Source: Methylobacterium isbiliense (GTDB taxonomy: Bacteria; Pseudomonadota; Alphaproteobacteria; Rhizobiales; Beijerinckiaceae). Taken from it: DNA of 64,000 nucleotides. Positions 1-11,061 of the stretch are shown in pieces (positions within the stretch are counted from its first letter, which is position 1; every line of letters begins with the position of its first letter). The position numbers and the translations under genes were made by a program. The DNA is taken from NCBI RefSeq assembly GCF_022179325.1, contig NZ_BPQQ01000018.1, positions 1-64,000 of the forward strand. The letters are read 5' to 3'. The notes beneath the pieces are model-generated. The model ran no database searches and was not told the origin of the DNA. It worked only from the letters and a program-made list of their open reading frames with translations.

Positions 1-982
1 CGGGCGCCTCGCCCCCGGCGCCGACGGTGAGCTTGCTAAGCTGCGCCCGGGCGAGGTCGGCGTAGAACCCGGCCGGATGCGCCGCCAGGAACGAGCCCCA
101 GGCTTCCTTGGTCCCGACCCGCTCGGCGAACTCGTAGTCGCGCCGGGTCTCACGCACGAGCCGGCCCGCCGGGTCGGCCGCATCCTGGCCGCCGGGATCG
201 GGCACCAGGGCTGCGGTCGCGCCGCCGAGCGACCCGTAGACGAACGGCTCCTGCTTGCCGTTCGTCGCGCGCATCACCTCGTCGCGCACCCGCCCGAAGG
301 CCACCCGGATGTCGAGGCCGGGCACGGTCAGGTGCTTCAGGAGGGCCGCCGTGAAGGGGCTGTGCTCGCCGCTGCCGTCCTCCGCCACAGAGCCCGCCCG
401 GGCCGCATAGGCCACCAGGGTGTCGCTCACGGCCGGCTCGACCTTGGCGAGGCCCGCGCCCGCGGCGCGCACGCTCACCGTGCGCTGCATCCGGTTCTGG
501 AACGGGTTGTTGCGGCAGGCATCCAGGATGACGACGCGCAGGCGCCGGGCGGGCTCGATGGCGCGCACCACCCGGTCGAGCGACAGGCCCTCGTCCTCGG
601 CGTCGAAGTCGCTCTTCAGCCGCGCGTCGACCGGGAGGAGGTAGTTGACCCCCGAGACCTCGATGCCGTGGCCGGCGAAATACACGAGCGCGATGTCGGC
701 GTCGCGCGCGGTCTGCATGAAGTCGCGCAGCGCGCGCTTGAGGTCGAGGTTGCCGAGATCCTGGCGCAGCTCGACCGCGTCGAAGCCGGCGCCCCGCAGC
801 ATCGCGGCCACCGCCGCGGCATCCCGGCCCGGATTGGCCAGGGTTGGGACCGTCCGGTAGTCGCCGTTGCCGATGACGAGGGCGACGCGCCGCTCGGCTG
901 CGAGCGCCCCCGCGGCGAGCGGGAGGCAGCCCGCCAGCACCAGCAGCCATCCGATTGCCCACCTGGCCAGCCTCACGGCCAT
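1..982 (-). CDS. Caspase-like (peptidase C14) secreted protein, 3' end outside window
   Basis: The frame stays open to the window edge, so the C-terminus is missing. Translation from the ATG at 982 gives an N-terminal signal-like hydrophobic segment (about residues 1-29) followed by a caspase p20-type domain. The catalytic pair is visible: His105 in YFAGHG and Cys156 in LDACRNNPF. Family members of this type (metacaspase/orthocaspase-like) are Cys proteases, often with a variable C-terminal region; here the visible tail continues with an Ala-rich helix ending in AQLSKL before the edge. The protein is probably exported. It lies on the opposite strand from a second caspase-fold gene about 1.5 kb away that has lost the same two residues. 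Substrate unknown; protease activity is inferred from the intact dyad only. Confidence 0.85.
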   Translation of the reverse strand, partial: MAVRLARWAIGWLLVLAGCLPLAAGALAAERRVALVIGNGDYRTVPTLANPGRDAAAVAAMLRGAGFDAVELRQDLGNLDLKRALRDFMQTARDADIALVYFAGHGIEVSGVNYLLPVDARLKSDFDAEDEGLSLDRVVRAIEPARRLRVVILDACRNNPFQNRMQRTVSVRAAGAGLAKVEPAVSDTLVAYAARAGSVAEDGSGEHSPFTAALLKHLTVPGLDIRVAFGRVRDEVMRATNGKQEPFVYGSLGGATAALVPDPGGQDAADPAGRLVRETRRDYEFAERVGTKEAWGSFLAAHPAGFYADLARAQLSKLTVGAGGEAP

Positions 983-1087
983 CACCCGCCTCCGCCTCGC
1001 GCGGCCTCTCCGCACCCGCGGAGGGCACCCGGTCGCACGCCGCGGCCGGAGCAGCCTACACCCGGTGGTCGCGGCGGTCGCTGATCG

Positions 1088-1231
1088 TCAGCCGAACGCG
1101 GCCTTGCGCCGGCCCGCCGCCCCGGGATGCGGGATCACCCGCGCGGGGGTCGGCTGGGGCTCCCTGGGCGTATCCGGAAACCACACCTTCACCTGCGTGC
1201 CGGTGCGGGGATCGAAGATCGTGAGGGTCAT
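1088..1231 (-). CDS. Small hypothetical protein (47 aa)
   Basis: A 47-codon frame starts MTLTIFDPRTGTQVKVWF and ends RRKAAFG. A strong ribosome binding site (GAGGAGG) lies 5 bases before the ATG, which is the main support. The N-terminus has an alternating hydrophobic pattern suggesting a beta hairpin; the rest is Pro-rich and basic. There is no signal peptide or membrane segment. It sits about 105 bases upstream of the caspase-like gene on the same strand, so the two could share a transcript. I do not recognise a family; similar short FDPxTGxxV proteins may be widespread but I cannot verify that here. Confidence 0.6.
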   Translation of the reverse strand: MTLTIFDPRTGTQVKVWFPDTPREPQPTPARVIPHPGAAGRRKAAFG

Positions 1232-1342
1232 CGACGCCTCCTCAGGTTCGACCGGGACGATCTCATCTCCGTCGGCGGGGGGATGTGCTCCAAAGCACGC
1301 AGGGAATCGGCACGCAGGAGACGAACGCGCATGGGCCGGCCC

Positions 1343-2275
1343 TCAGCGCCGGGGCGCGCGGGCCGCGCGCGGCGGGCGGCCCGAGGCCGTGACGAACACC
1401 CGGATGGGCTTCGAGTAGACCGGCGGGTCGTGCACGACGTGGTGCTCGTCGGCGAACAGGAGCTGCAGCGTGTGCGGCCCGGGCGAGAGCGTGATCCGCG
1501 CCTCCGTCTGCCCGGCGCCGAAATGCAGGTGGTTGAAGTCGTTCGGGATCGGCCGGTCGAAGGAGGGCAGGGGGGTGTCGACCAGGATGTGGTGGTGACC
1601 CGTATTGGCCTTGGCGATGCCTGCCGGCGCCACGCCCATGTTGATCAGGCCGAAGCGGATGAGCGGGTTGCGCGTGACGGTGGTGCCGTTCGCCGGACTG
1701 ACGATGTAGACCTTGGCGCCCTTCGGCGAGGGCTGGCGCCGCACCGGCCCGCCCCGCGCGGCCACCGGCGCCTCGCTGTCCCGCACCGTGACCCGGATGC
1801 GCTCGGAGGCGATCGGCGGCGCGTGCGGGATGTGCTTGTGGTCCGCGAGCAGCAGTTGCAGCGTGTGCTCGCCCGGCGGCAGGGTCAGCTCCGTCTCGGT
1901 CTGCCCGGCGCCGAAATGCAGGTGGTTGAAGTCGTTCGGGATCGGCTCGGAGAGCGGCGGAAGCGGCGTGTCGATCAGGAGATGATGGTGACCGGCATTG
2001 TCGCGCTGCACGCCCGCGGGCGCCACGCCCATGCCGCGCAGGCCGAAGCGGATCGTCGACTTGGACGGGATGACGGCGCCGTCCTTCAGGTCCACGAAGT
2101 AGACCGCCGCGCCCTGAGGCGCCGAGGACGGTCCGCTGCGGGCCGCGTCCTGAGCCGGCGCGGTCTGGGCTTGGGCGGTCTGGGCTTGGGCGGTCTGGGC
2201 TTGGGCGGGTCGGACGTGCAGGGAGAGGGCCACGCAGCAGAGCAGCAGGGCGGATGCGTGCCTGATCGAAGTCAT
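1343..2275 (-). CDS. Secreted protein with two tandem DUF4399 domains
   Basis: The chosen ATG at 2275 follows a GAGGGGAGAGG ribosome site and begins a clear signal peptide (hydrophobic about residues 8-20, cleavage near AQA). The mature 310-aa protein has two copies of DUF4399, about residues 55-165 and 185-295. Each contains the block NDFNHLHFGAGQTE, a GHHH(L/I)L(I/V)DTPLP segment and a TLQLL(L/F)AD strand. DUF4399 is a small periplasmic/extracytoplasmic domain of unknown function; the His-rich loops suggest metal or ligand binding, which is inference. A short Thr/Ala/Gln repeat after the signal peptide is encoded by a 15-base tandem repeat. The C-terminus is Arg/Pro-rich. The longer upstream frame lacks a ribosome site and is unlikely to be used. 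Confidence 0.85.
   Translation of the reverse strand: MTSIRHASALLLCCVALSLHVRPAQAQTAQAQTAQAQTAPAQDAARSGPSSAPQGAAVYFVDLKDGAVIPSKSTIRFGLRGMGVAPAGVQRDNAGHHHLLIDTPLPPLSEPIPNDFNHLHFGAGQTETELTLPPGEHTLQLLLADHKHIPHAPPIASERIRVTVRDSEAPVAARGGPVRRQPSPKGAKVYIVSPANGTTVTRNPLIRFGLINMGVAPAGIAKANTGHHHILVDTPLPSFDRPIPNDFNHLHFGAGQTEARITLSPGPHTLQLLFADEHHVVHDPPVYSKPIRVFVTASGRPPRAARAPRR
2162..2206. repeat. Three perfect 15-bp tandem repeats inside the DUF4399 gene
   Basis: The unit GGTCTGGGCTTGGGC occurs three times in a row without mismatch. It encodes a TAQAQ linker just after the signal peptide on the minus strand. Being a multiple of three, copy-number change by slippage would alter linker length without breaking the frame. 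Confidence 0.95.
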
Positions 2276-2493
2276 AGGCCTCTCCCCTCGCGACGAGCTC
2301 CGGATCCCACCAGATCTTCGATCGTCTCTGAAGCAGAGATCGAAAGTTTTTGTGGTATATAATAGTCTACCACTAATGAATGGTGCGACAGGATGCCGCA
2401 CTCCGCGTTTTCGCCTGGGAACTTCGCCTGTTCCGTAGTTCGCTGTGTTGCGGGTAGAAGTCGACATCGCGACGTGCCGGGTGCGAACCGAGA
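2276..2493. promoter_or_regulatory. AT-rich divergent promoter region with inverted repeat
   Basis: This gap between the divergent DUF4399 gene and the caspase-fold/SUMF gene is distinctly AT-richer than its surroundings around 2335-2385. It holds an inverted repeat GTGGTA-N10-TACCAC (2352-2373) whose centre includes TATAAT (2358-2363), a good -10-like box; no clear TTGACA -35 is visible at 17 bases. A repressor binding the inverted repeat would cover the -10 element. Direction of the promoter is not resolved. Confidence 0.45.
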
Positions 2494-4095
2494 ATGAGGC
2501 AGCACGGACCCGGAATGGCTTGTCGGCTCGCCGCCTGGGCGCTCGCCGTCCTGATCTGCCTCGGCCCGGCCCTGGCGCAGCAGACACGGGCGGTGGTGGT
2601 CGATCAGGGGCCGCGCCTCGCGCTGCTCCTCAGCAACTCGGCCTACGCCCCCGGCGGCGCCGATCCGCTCGGCACCAACCGCACCGCCCGTCTGCTCGCG
2701 GATGAGCTGGCCCGGCTCGGCTTCGAGACCGACCTCGCGACGAATCTCGGCCGGGCGCAGATGCGCCAGCGCATCGACGCCTTCACGGACCGGATCGGCC
2801 GCGGCGCCGCGGTGGTGCTGTTCTTCAACGGCTACGCGATCCGGGCCGGCCAGCAGACCTTCCTCGTGCCGGTGGGAAGCACGATCACCTCGGAGGCGCA
2901 GGTGCGCCAGGAGGGCGTGGATCTCGACGGCGTCCTGGGGGAGATCGCGCGCCGCGGTGCCTCCGCCACCATCGCGATCATCGAGGCGGCGCGCCGCAAC
3001 CCGTTCGAGGAGCGGTTCCGCGCCTTGCCGGAGGGGCTCGCCGCGCCGGAGCTGCGCGACGGGATGCTGGTGATGTTCAGCACGGCCCTCGACCGGCCGC
3101 CGGAGGAGGGCGACGACGGCAGCCTGTTCGTGCGCGAGCTGATCCGCCAGATCGCGACGCCGGACCTCAGCGCCGAGCAGGCCTTCGCGCGCACCCGCAT
3201 GGCAGTGGCCCGGGCCACCGGCGCCAAGCGGGTGCCCTTCGTCTCCTCGTCCCTCCTCGAAGACTTCGTCTTCGCGGCGCCCGGCATCCGCCCGCGGCCC
3301 GCGCCCGCGCCCGCGGCACCGCCGCCACCCGCGCCCGCTCCGGCGCCGGTCGCCGAGGCGCCCGCCGGCGGAACGCCGCGGCCCGGCGAGACCTTCCAGG
3401 ATTGCGGCACCTGCCCCGAACTTGTCGTGGTGCCGCCGGGCGACTTCACGATGGTGGGCGAGGCGGAGTTCGAGAAGCCCGCCCATCGGGTGGCGATCCG
3501 GCGGCCCTTCGCCATCGGCCGGCACGAGGTCACCTTCGCGCAGTGGGACGCCTGCGCGGCCGCCGGCGCCTGCAAGGCCGACATCGACGATCACGGCTTC
3601 GGCCGCGGCGACCGCCCGGTGATCGACGTGAGCTACGACGAGGTGCAGGCCTTCCTGCGCTGGCTGTCCGCCCAGACGCGCCAGACCTACCGGCTGCCGA
3701 GCGAGGCCGAGTGGGAATACGCCGCCCGCGCCGGCTCCACCACGCCGTTCTGGTGGGGGGCCGCGGCCGGGAACGGCCGGGCGAATTGCGAGGATTGCTC
3801 GCCCGCCCCGCCGCGCCGCACGCTGCCCGTCGGCTCCTTCCGGCCGAACGGCTTCGGGCTCTACGACACCGCCGGCAACGCCGCGGAATGGGTCGAGGAT
3901 TGCTGGAACCCGACCTATCGCGGCGCGCCCGCGGACGGCGCGCCCTGGCGCGCGGGCCAGTGCCAGCTGCGGGTCCTGCGCGGCGGCTCCTTCACGGGCC
4001 GGGCCGCCGCCGTCCGCTCGGGCGCCCGCTTCCGCTACGACCGCGACATCCGCTACTACGCCAACGGGTTCCGGGTGGTGCGGGACCTGCCCTGA
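2494..4095 (+). CDS. Caspase-fold pseudoprotease fused to a SUMF/FGE-type domain
   Basis: The protein has 533 aa with an N-terminal signal peptide (about residues 9-29), a caspase-like domain (about 40-255), an Ala/Pro-rich linker (about 268-295) and a C-terminal formylglycine-generating-enzyme/sulfatase-modifying domain (about 300-533) with NGFGLYDTAGNAAEWVEDC and VLRGGSF. In the caspase part the family motif YxxGHG is FFNGYA, so His is Tyr114, and DACRNNPF is EAARRNPF, so Cys is Ala166: both catalytic residues are gone. The fold may instead bind a partner or peptide. The SUMF-type domain occurs in many secreted or signalling proteins without formylglycine activity. An internal ATG at 2515 is an alternative start that also precedes the signal peptide. 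Function unknown. Confidence 0.85.
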   Translation: MRQHGPGMACRLAAWALAVLICLGPALAQQTRAVVVDQGPRLALLLSNSAYAPGGADPLGTNRTARLLADELARLGFETDLATNLGRAQMRQRIDAFTDRIGRGAAVVLFFNGYAIRAGQQTFLVPVGSTITSEAQVRQEGVDLDGVLGEIARRGASATIAIIEAARRNPFEERFRALPEGLAAPELRDGMLVMFSTALDRPPEEGDDGSLFVRELIRQIATPDLSAEQAFARTRMAVARATGAKRVPFVSSSLLEDFVFAAPGIRPRPAPAPAAPPPPAPAPAPVAEAPAGGTPRPGETFQDCGTCPELVVVPPGDFTMVGEAEFEKPAHRVAIRRPFAIGRHEVTFAQWDACAAAGACKADIDDHGFGRGDRPVIDVSYDEVQAFLRWLSAQTRQTYRLPSEAEWEYAARAGSTTPFWWGAAAGNGRANCEDCSPAPPRRTLPVGSFRPNGFGLYDTAGNAAEWVEDCWNPTYRGAPADGAPWRAGQCQLRVLRGGSFTGRAAAVRSGARFRYDRDIRYYANGFRVVRDLP

Positions 4096-4187
4096 GCGCA
4101 GGCGGCCCCTGCGCGGCGCCCCGTTGCGGTGCCGGCGCAAGACGTGGATGGGCGAAGGCGCCTGTCGTCCCTGCCCTGGAGCCCCTT

Positions 4188-5312
4188 ATGCCAAGCCCTT
4201 CCGATACCGAGGCCGTCGCCGCCCTCTCGCGCTGGCTTGCGGTGGAGAGCCCGACCACCGATGCGGCGGGCGTGAACCGGATGATGGACCTCGTCGCCGC
4301 GGAGGCCGAGGGCGCCGGGATCGCGCAGGAGCGGATCGCCGGCCGGGACGGGCTCGGCGACAGCCTGATCCTGCGGGCGGGGCCGCGGACGGACGCGCCC
4401 GCGCTCCTCGTCCTGTCGCATCTCGACACGGTGCATCCCCTCGGCACGCTTGAGCGCGACCTGCCCGTGCGCGTCGAGGACGACCGCCTCTACGGCCCGG
4501 GCGTGTACGACATGAAGGGGGGCGCGTGGCTCGCCCTGCAGGCGTTCCTGGCCGCCGCACGGGGCGGGGCGGCGCGCCGGCCGCTCACCTTCCTGTTCAC
4601 GAGCGACGAGGAGATCGGGTCGCCGACCACCCGCGGGCTGATCGAGGATCTCGGGCGCGGGGCCGCCGCCGTGCTGGTGACCGAGCCCGCGCGCGAGGGC
4701 GGCAAGGTCGTGACCGGCCGCAAGGGCGTCGGGCGCTTCGACGTGCACGTGGAGGGACGCCCGGCCCATGCCGGCAGCCGCCACGCGGACGGCCGCAACG
4801 CCATCCGGGAGGCGGCCCGCCTGATCCTCGAGGTCGAGGGCATGACGGACTACCCGCGGGGCATCACCACGACGGTGGGGCTGATCGCGGGCGGCACCGC
4901 CGAGAACGTGGTGCCGCAGCATTGCCGTTTCAGCGTCGACCTGCGCGTCGTGACCGAGGCGGAGGGGAGCGCCTGTGCGGACCGGATCCTCGGCCTTAAG
5001 GGCGCTGCGGACTTCGCCGTCACCGTCACGGGCGGCATGAACCGCCCGCCCTACGGCCGCACGGAGGCGATCGGCCGCCTCTACGCCCGGGCCCGCGCGC
5101 TCGCCGCGGCGGAACTCGGCCTCGATCTCGGCGAGGTGCCGCTCACCGGGGGCGGCTCGGACGGCAATTTCACGGCCGCGCTCGGCATCCCGACGCTCGA
5201 CGGCCTCGGCATCGACGGGGACGGGGCGCATACCCTGCACGAATACGCCCTGATCTCCTCCATCGCGCCCCGCCGCCGGCTGATGCAGCGGCTGCTGGAG
5301 ACGCTGCCGTAG
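4188..5312 (+). CDS. M20 family metallopeptidase (carboxypeptidase G2/ArgE-DapE-like)
   Basis: A 374-aa cytoplasmic zinc hydrolase. The metal-binding signature HLD (His78, Asp80) is followed by YGPGVYDMKGG (bridging Asp108) and TSDEEIGS (catalytic/bridging Glu pair near 142), all canonical for M20A enzymes such as glutamate carboxypeptidase and acetylornithine deacetylase. The dimerisation domain lies around residues 175-285 and the final ligand His is in GAHTLHEY near the C-terminus. The ATG at 4188 begins the conserved region; longer frames upstream overlap the previous gene. No neighbour points to a pathway, so the substrate (an N-acyl amino acid or short peptide) is not predictable. Confidence 0.9.
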   Translation: MPSPSDTEAVAALSRWLAVESPTTDAAGVNRMMDLVAAEAEGAGIAQERIAGRDGLGDSLILRAGPRTDAPALLVLSHLDTVHPLGTLERDLPVRVEDDRLYGPGVYDMKGGAWLALQAFLAAARGGAARRPLTFLFTSDEEIGSPTTRGLIEDLGRGAAAVLVTEPAREGGKVVTGRKGVGRFDVHVEGRPAHAGSRHADGRNAIREAARLILEVEGMTDYPRGITTTVGLIAGGTAENVVPQHCRFSVDLRVVTEAEGSACADRILGLKGAADFAVTVTGGMNRPPYGRTEAIGRLYARARALAAAELGLDLGEVPLTGGGSDGNFTAALGIPTLDGLGIDGDGAHTLHEYALISSIAPRRRLMQRLLETLP

Positions 5313-5366
5313 GACGCTGCCGGCTTCGCCGCACACGACGCGGGGAGCCCTTCTCCCGCACGGGAT

Positions 5367-5390
5367 CCCCGATCCCGCACGGGATCGGGG
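5367..5390. terminator. Perfect 10-bp stem-loop with GCAC loop, downstream of secA
   Basis: CCCCGATCCC-GCAC-GGGATCGGGG folds into a perfect hairpin three bases beyond the secA stop codon and between the convergent M20 peptidase and secA genes, so it could terminate both. No T-run follows, as is common in GC-rich genomes. A hairpin of the same build (same loop, same stem length) lies at 16809-16832, suggesting a dispersed repeat family. Confidence 0.65.
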
Positions 5391-5393
5391 ATG

Positions 5394-8270
<2,877 letters not shown>

Positions 8271-8518
8271 CGTGAACCTGCGATCGATCGTACAGTCTGG
8301 AGTGCGCGCGACGGCGCGCGTTATAGAGCCATATAGGCCCGCGCGCACCAGAATGGCACTGCGGTCCAGCCGGGCGGTCCGTTGACCCAGTGGCATGCTG
8401 CGAAAGGCGTACGGAGCACGCCCGGCCGGGCGCTTGATTCGCCTCGCTCCTGCGACATAAGTGCGGACCGATCAAGAGCAGCGGCGGCAGGCGACCGCCC
8501 ACCGGGGAGTGACACGCG

Positions 8519-9745
8519 ATGAGGAATCTGGCCCGGGCGCTTGCCCGCACGACCGCGCTCGCCGCCGGCCTGCTCGCGGCCCTGCCCGCCGCCCAGGCCC
8601 AGTCCGGCGCCTCCGACGGCGTCGTCAAGATCGGCATCCTCAACGACCAGTCGGGCGTCTACGCCGATTTCGGCGGCCGCGGCTCGGTCGAGGCGGCCCG
8701 GATGGCGGTGGAGGATTTCGGCGGCAAGGTCCTGGGCGTGCCCGTCCAGGTCGTCGATGCCGACCACCAGAACAAGCCGGACATCGCCTCCAACATCGCC
8801 CGGCAATGGTACGACACCGACAAGGTCGACTCGATCATGGAGCTGACCACCTCCTCGGTGGCGCTCGCCGTGCAGGGGCTGTCGCGCGAGAAGAAGAAGA
8901 TCACCATCGTCGACGGGGCGGCCACCACCGACCTCACCGGCAAGCAATGCACCCCCTACGGCTTCCACTGGGCCTACGACACCCACGCGCTCGCGGTCGG
9001 CACCGGCGGCTCGCTCGTCGAGAACGGCGGCGACACGTGGTTCTTCCTCACCGCCGACTACGCCTTCGGCACCGCGCTGCAGAACGACACCAGCAAGTTC
9101 GTGCAGGCCAAGGGCGGCAAGGTGCTGGGGGGCGTGCGCCACCCCTTGAGCGCGCAGGACTTCTCGTCGTTCCTGCTCCAGGCGCAGGGCTCGGGCGCCA
9201 AGATCATCGGGCTCGCCAATGCGGGCCTCGATACCTCGAACTCGATCAAGCAGGCGGCCGAGTTCGGCATCGTCCAGGGCGGCCAGCGCCTCGCGGCCCT
9301 GCTCTTCACCCTGGCCGAGGTGCATGGCATCGGCCTCAAGGCCGCGCAGGGCATCGTGCTGACCGAGGGCTTCTACTGGGACCTCGACGACCAGAACCGC
9401 GCCTTCGCCAAGCGCTACATGGCCCGCTTCGGCCGCATGCCGAGCATGATCCAGGCCGGCACCTACTCCTCGGTGACGCACTACCTCAAGGCCGTGCAGG
9501 CGGCCGGCACCGACGAGACCGAGGCGGTGGCCAGGAAGATGCGCGAACTGCCGGTGGACGACTTCTTCGGCCGCGGCGGCAAGGTGCAGGCCAACGGCCG
9601 CATGGTCCACGAGATGTACCTGTTCCAGGTGAAGTCGCCGGCCGAATCGAAGGGGCCGTGGGACTACTACAAGCACCTCGCCACGATCCCGGGCGACAAG
9701 GCGTTCCTGTCGGCCAAGGACAGCGGCTGCCCGCTGACGCAGTGA
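8519..9745 (+). CDS. ABC transporter substrate-binding protein, LIV-binding family
   Basis: A 408-aa periplasmic binding protein. An N-terminal signal peptide (about residues 1-27, ending AQA) is followed by a type I periplasmic-binding (Leu/Ile/Val-binding, peripla_BP_6) fold opening with VKIGILNDQSGVYADFGG. A GGGGAG ribosome site precedes the ATG. No permease or ATPase genes adjoin it, so it is an orphan solute receptor that must share a transporter encoded elsewhere; branched-chain or aromatic compounds are the usual ligands for this family. It lies divergent to secA. A palindromic GC-rich block about 65 bases downstream may end transcription. Confidence 0.88.
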   Translation: MRNLARALARTTALAAGLLAALPAAQAQSGASDGVVKIGILNDQSGVYADFGGRGSVEAARMAVEDFGGKVLGVPVQVVDADHQNKPDIASNIARQWYDTDKVDSIMELTTSSVALAVQGLSREKKKITIVDGAATTDLTGKQCTPYGFHWAYDTHALAVGTGGSLVENGGDTWFFLTADYAFGTALQNDTSKFVQAKGGKVLGGVRHPLSAQDFSSFLLQAQGSGAKIIGLANAGLDTSNSIKQAAEFGIVQGGQRLAALLFTLAEVHGIGLKAAQGIVLTEGFYWDLDDQNRAFAKRYMARFGRMPSMIQAGTYSSVTHYLKAVQAAGTDETEAVARKMRELPVDDFFGRGGKVQANGRMVHEMYLFQVKSPAESKGPWDYYKHLATIPGDKAFLSAKDSGCPLTQ

Positions 9746-10105
9746 GGCGGCCGGAAGCCGAGGAGGCTCAGGCCTTCACCTGATCGGCAGCCCCGCCGGA
9801 CCGCGGATACGCGCGGCCCGGGCCGCGGACACGCGCGCGGCTCGGGCCGCGCATTCGTGTCCGGGGCGGGGGTCGCCGGCCCTGCCCCTCCGGTCCGTGC
9901 TTCAGTACTCCGCAAGTGTATTTACTGTGCAGTCTGCCTGAAAATTGGCCCGATGCGACCGCATCGTTGCAGCCGACGGATGTCCTCTCCTGCCTCTGCG
10001 GTGGTCCCGTAAGGTTTCGTTGAGATTCGCGGTGGTAGGAGAGACATCGTCTTTCGGCGATGCGGGCCGGCTGCCGGCAAAGGGCTGCCCGGTGAGGAGG
10101 CGTCC
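9746..10105. other. Intergenic region with GC-rich palindromes, no gene seen
   Basis: About 360 bases without a convincing frame. It contains the 16-bp palindrome CGCGGCCCGGGCCGCG (9812-9827) followed by an imperfect second copy of the same segment (about 9831-9851), likely a terminator for the preceding binding-protein gene. The right half (about 9900-10080) is less GC-rich and probably carries the promoter of the sia-like operon, though I cannot pick out firm -35/-10 boxes. Confidence 0.5.
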
Positions 10106-10657
10106 TTGCTCGCGCACGACTTCCGCTCCTTCCACGAGGCCTCGAAGCGCAACGGCGTGATCCTCTCGTTCGGTGGCGACCTGTCCGACAACGTGATGGT
10201 GTCGCTCGGCGAGGTGCTGAAGCTGCGCATGCAGCAGGCGGAGACCGACGCCACCGTGGCCAAGCGGGTGTTCTCGATCTTCGTCGAGCAGGCCCAGAAC
10301 ATCATCCGCTACTCGGCCCGCAAGCTGACCGCCGCGGACATGCCCCCGCCCCGCGTGAGCGCCGGAATGATCGCGGTCGGAGCCGACGGCGGACGCTTCT
10401 TCGTCGTCTGCGGCAATGAGGTCAGCCACGCCGAGGTGCCGGCCCTGCGTGCCCGGCTCGACCATCTCGCCGGGCTCTCCGCCGAGGAACTGCGGCGCAC
10501 CTACCGCGAAAAGCTGCGCCAGCCGCCGGACGAAGGCAGCCTCGGGGGCAGCATCGGCCTGATCGAGATCGCCCGGCGCTCCAGCGCCCCGGTCGAGTAC
10601 GATTTTCAGGAGATCGGCGACGATCTCAGCCTGTTCTGCCTCAAGGCCTACATCTGA
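10106..10657 (+). CDS. siaB: SiaB-family protein kinase
   Basis: A 183-aa soluble protein starting at TTG, chosen because GAGGAGG lies 6-7 bases upstream and no ATG fits. It matches SiaB/DUF6272 proteins, a histidine-kinase-like ATPase fold that in Pseudomonas aeruginosa phosphorylates the partner SiaC. Visible features are the helical segment VFSIFVEQAQNIIRYS (N-box-like position), a central hydrophobic sheet and GGSIGLIEIARRS near the C-terminus, corresponding to the glycine-containing nucleotide lid. It opens a four-gene operon with siaC, siaD and siaA. Identification rests on the sequence pattern together with the unmistakable neighbours. Confidence 0.82.
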   Translation: MLAHDFRSFHEASKRNGVILSFGGDLSDNVMVSLGEVLKLRMQQAETDATVAKRVFSIFVEQAQNIIRYSARKLTAADMPPPRVSAGMIAVGADGGRFFVVCGNEVSHAEVPALRARLDHLAGLSAEELRRTYREKLRQPPDEGSLGGSIGLIEIARRSSAPVEYDFQEIGDDLSLFCLKAYI

Positions 10658-10671
10658 GACGGGGCGCCACG

Positions 10672-11061
10672 ATGGATCGCATCCAACTCCCGCCCACCGA
10701 CCGCTCGCCCCGGGTCGATTTCGACTTCGCGTCCGGCAGCCTCTCGATGCGCGGCGAATCCTACCCGGAGGACGCCGCCGCCTTCTACGGACCGCTGCTG
10801 CAGTCGCTGCGCAGCTTCCTCAGCGCCTCTGACCCGAGGCCGATCGTGTTCGAGGTCGGCCTCGCCTACTTCAACTCGTCGAGCGCCAAGGCGCTGATGA
10901 ACCTGTTCATGCCGCTGGAGGACGCTGCGGCGGAGGGCCGTCCGGTGACGATCCGCTGGGTCTACGCGGACGGCGACGACACGATCGAGGAGGCCGGCGA
11001 GGACTTCGCGGCCGATTTCGATCACGCCCGCTTCGAGATGGTCAGGGAGGCGAGGGCGTGA
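10672..11061 (+). CDS. siaC: SiaC-family regulatory phosphoprotein (DUF1987)
   Basis: A 129-aa protein with the DUF1987/SiaC layout. In P. aeruginosa, unphosphorylated SiaC binds and activates the diguanylate cyclase SiaD, SiaB phosphorylates it on Thr68 and SiaA reverses this. Here the equivalent region is YFNSSSAKAL with serines at 69-71, so the acceptor may be Ser rather than Thr (inference). It begins 14 bases after siaB. Its last codons overlap the GTG of the cyclase gene, which suggests translational coupling and therefore matched amounts of activator and enzyme. Confidence 0.85.
   Translation: MDRIQLPPTDRSPRVDFDFASGSLSMRGESYPEDAAAFYGPLLQSLRSFLSASDPRPIVFEVGLAYFNSSSAKALMNLFMPLEDAAAEGRPVTIRWVYADGDDTIEEAGEDFAADFDHARFEMVREARA

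Noticed and set aside
9805-9855. Possible CRISPR-like short repeats
   Set aside because: Only two imperfect copies of a GC-rich palindrome, no spacers of constant length and no cas genes; more likely a terminator.
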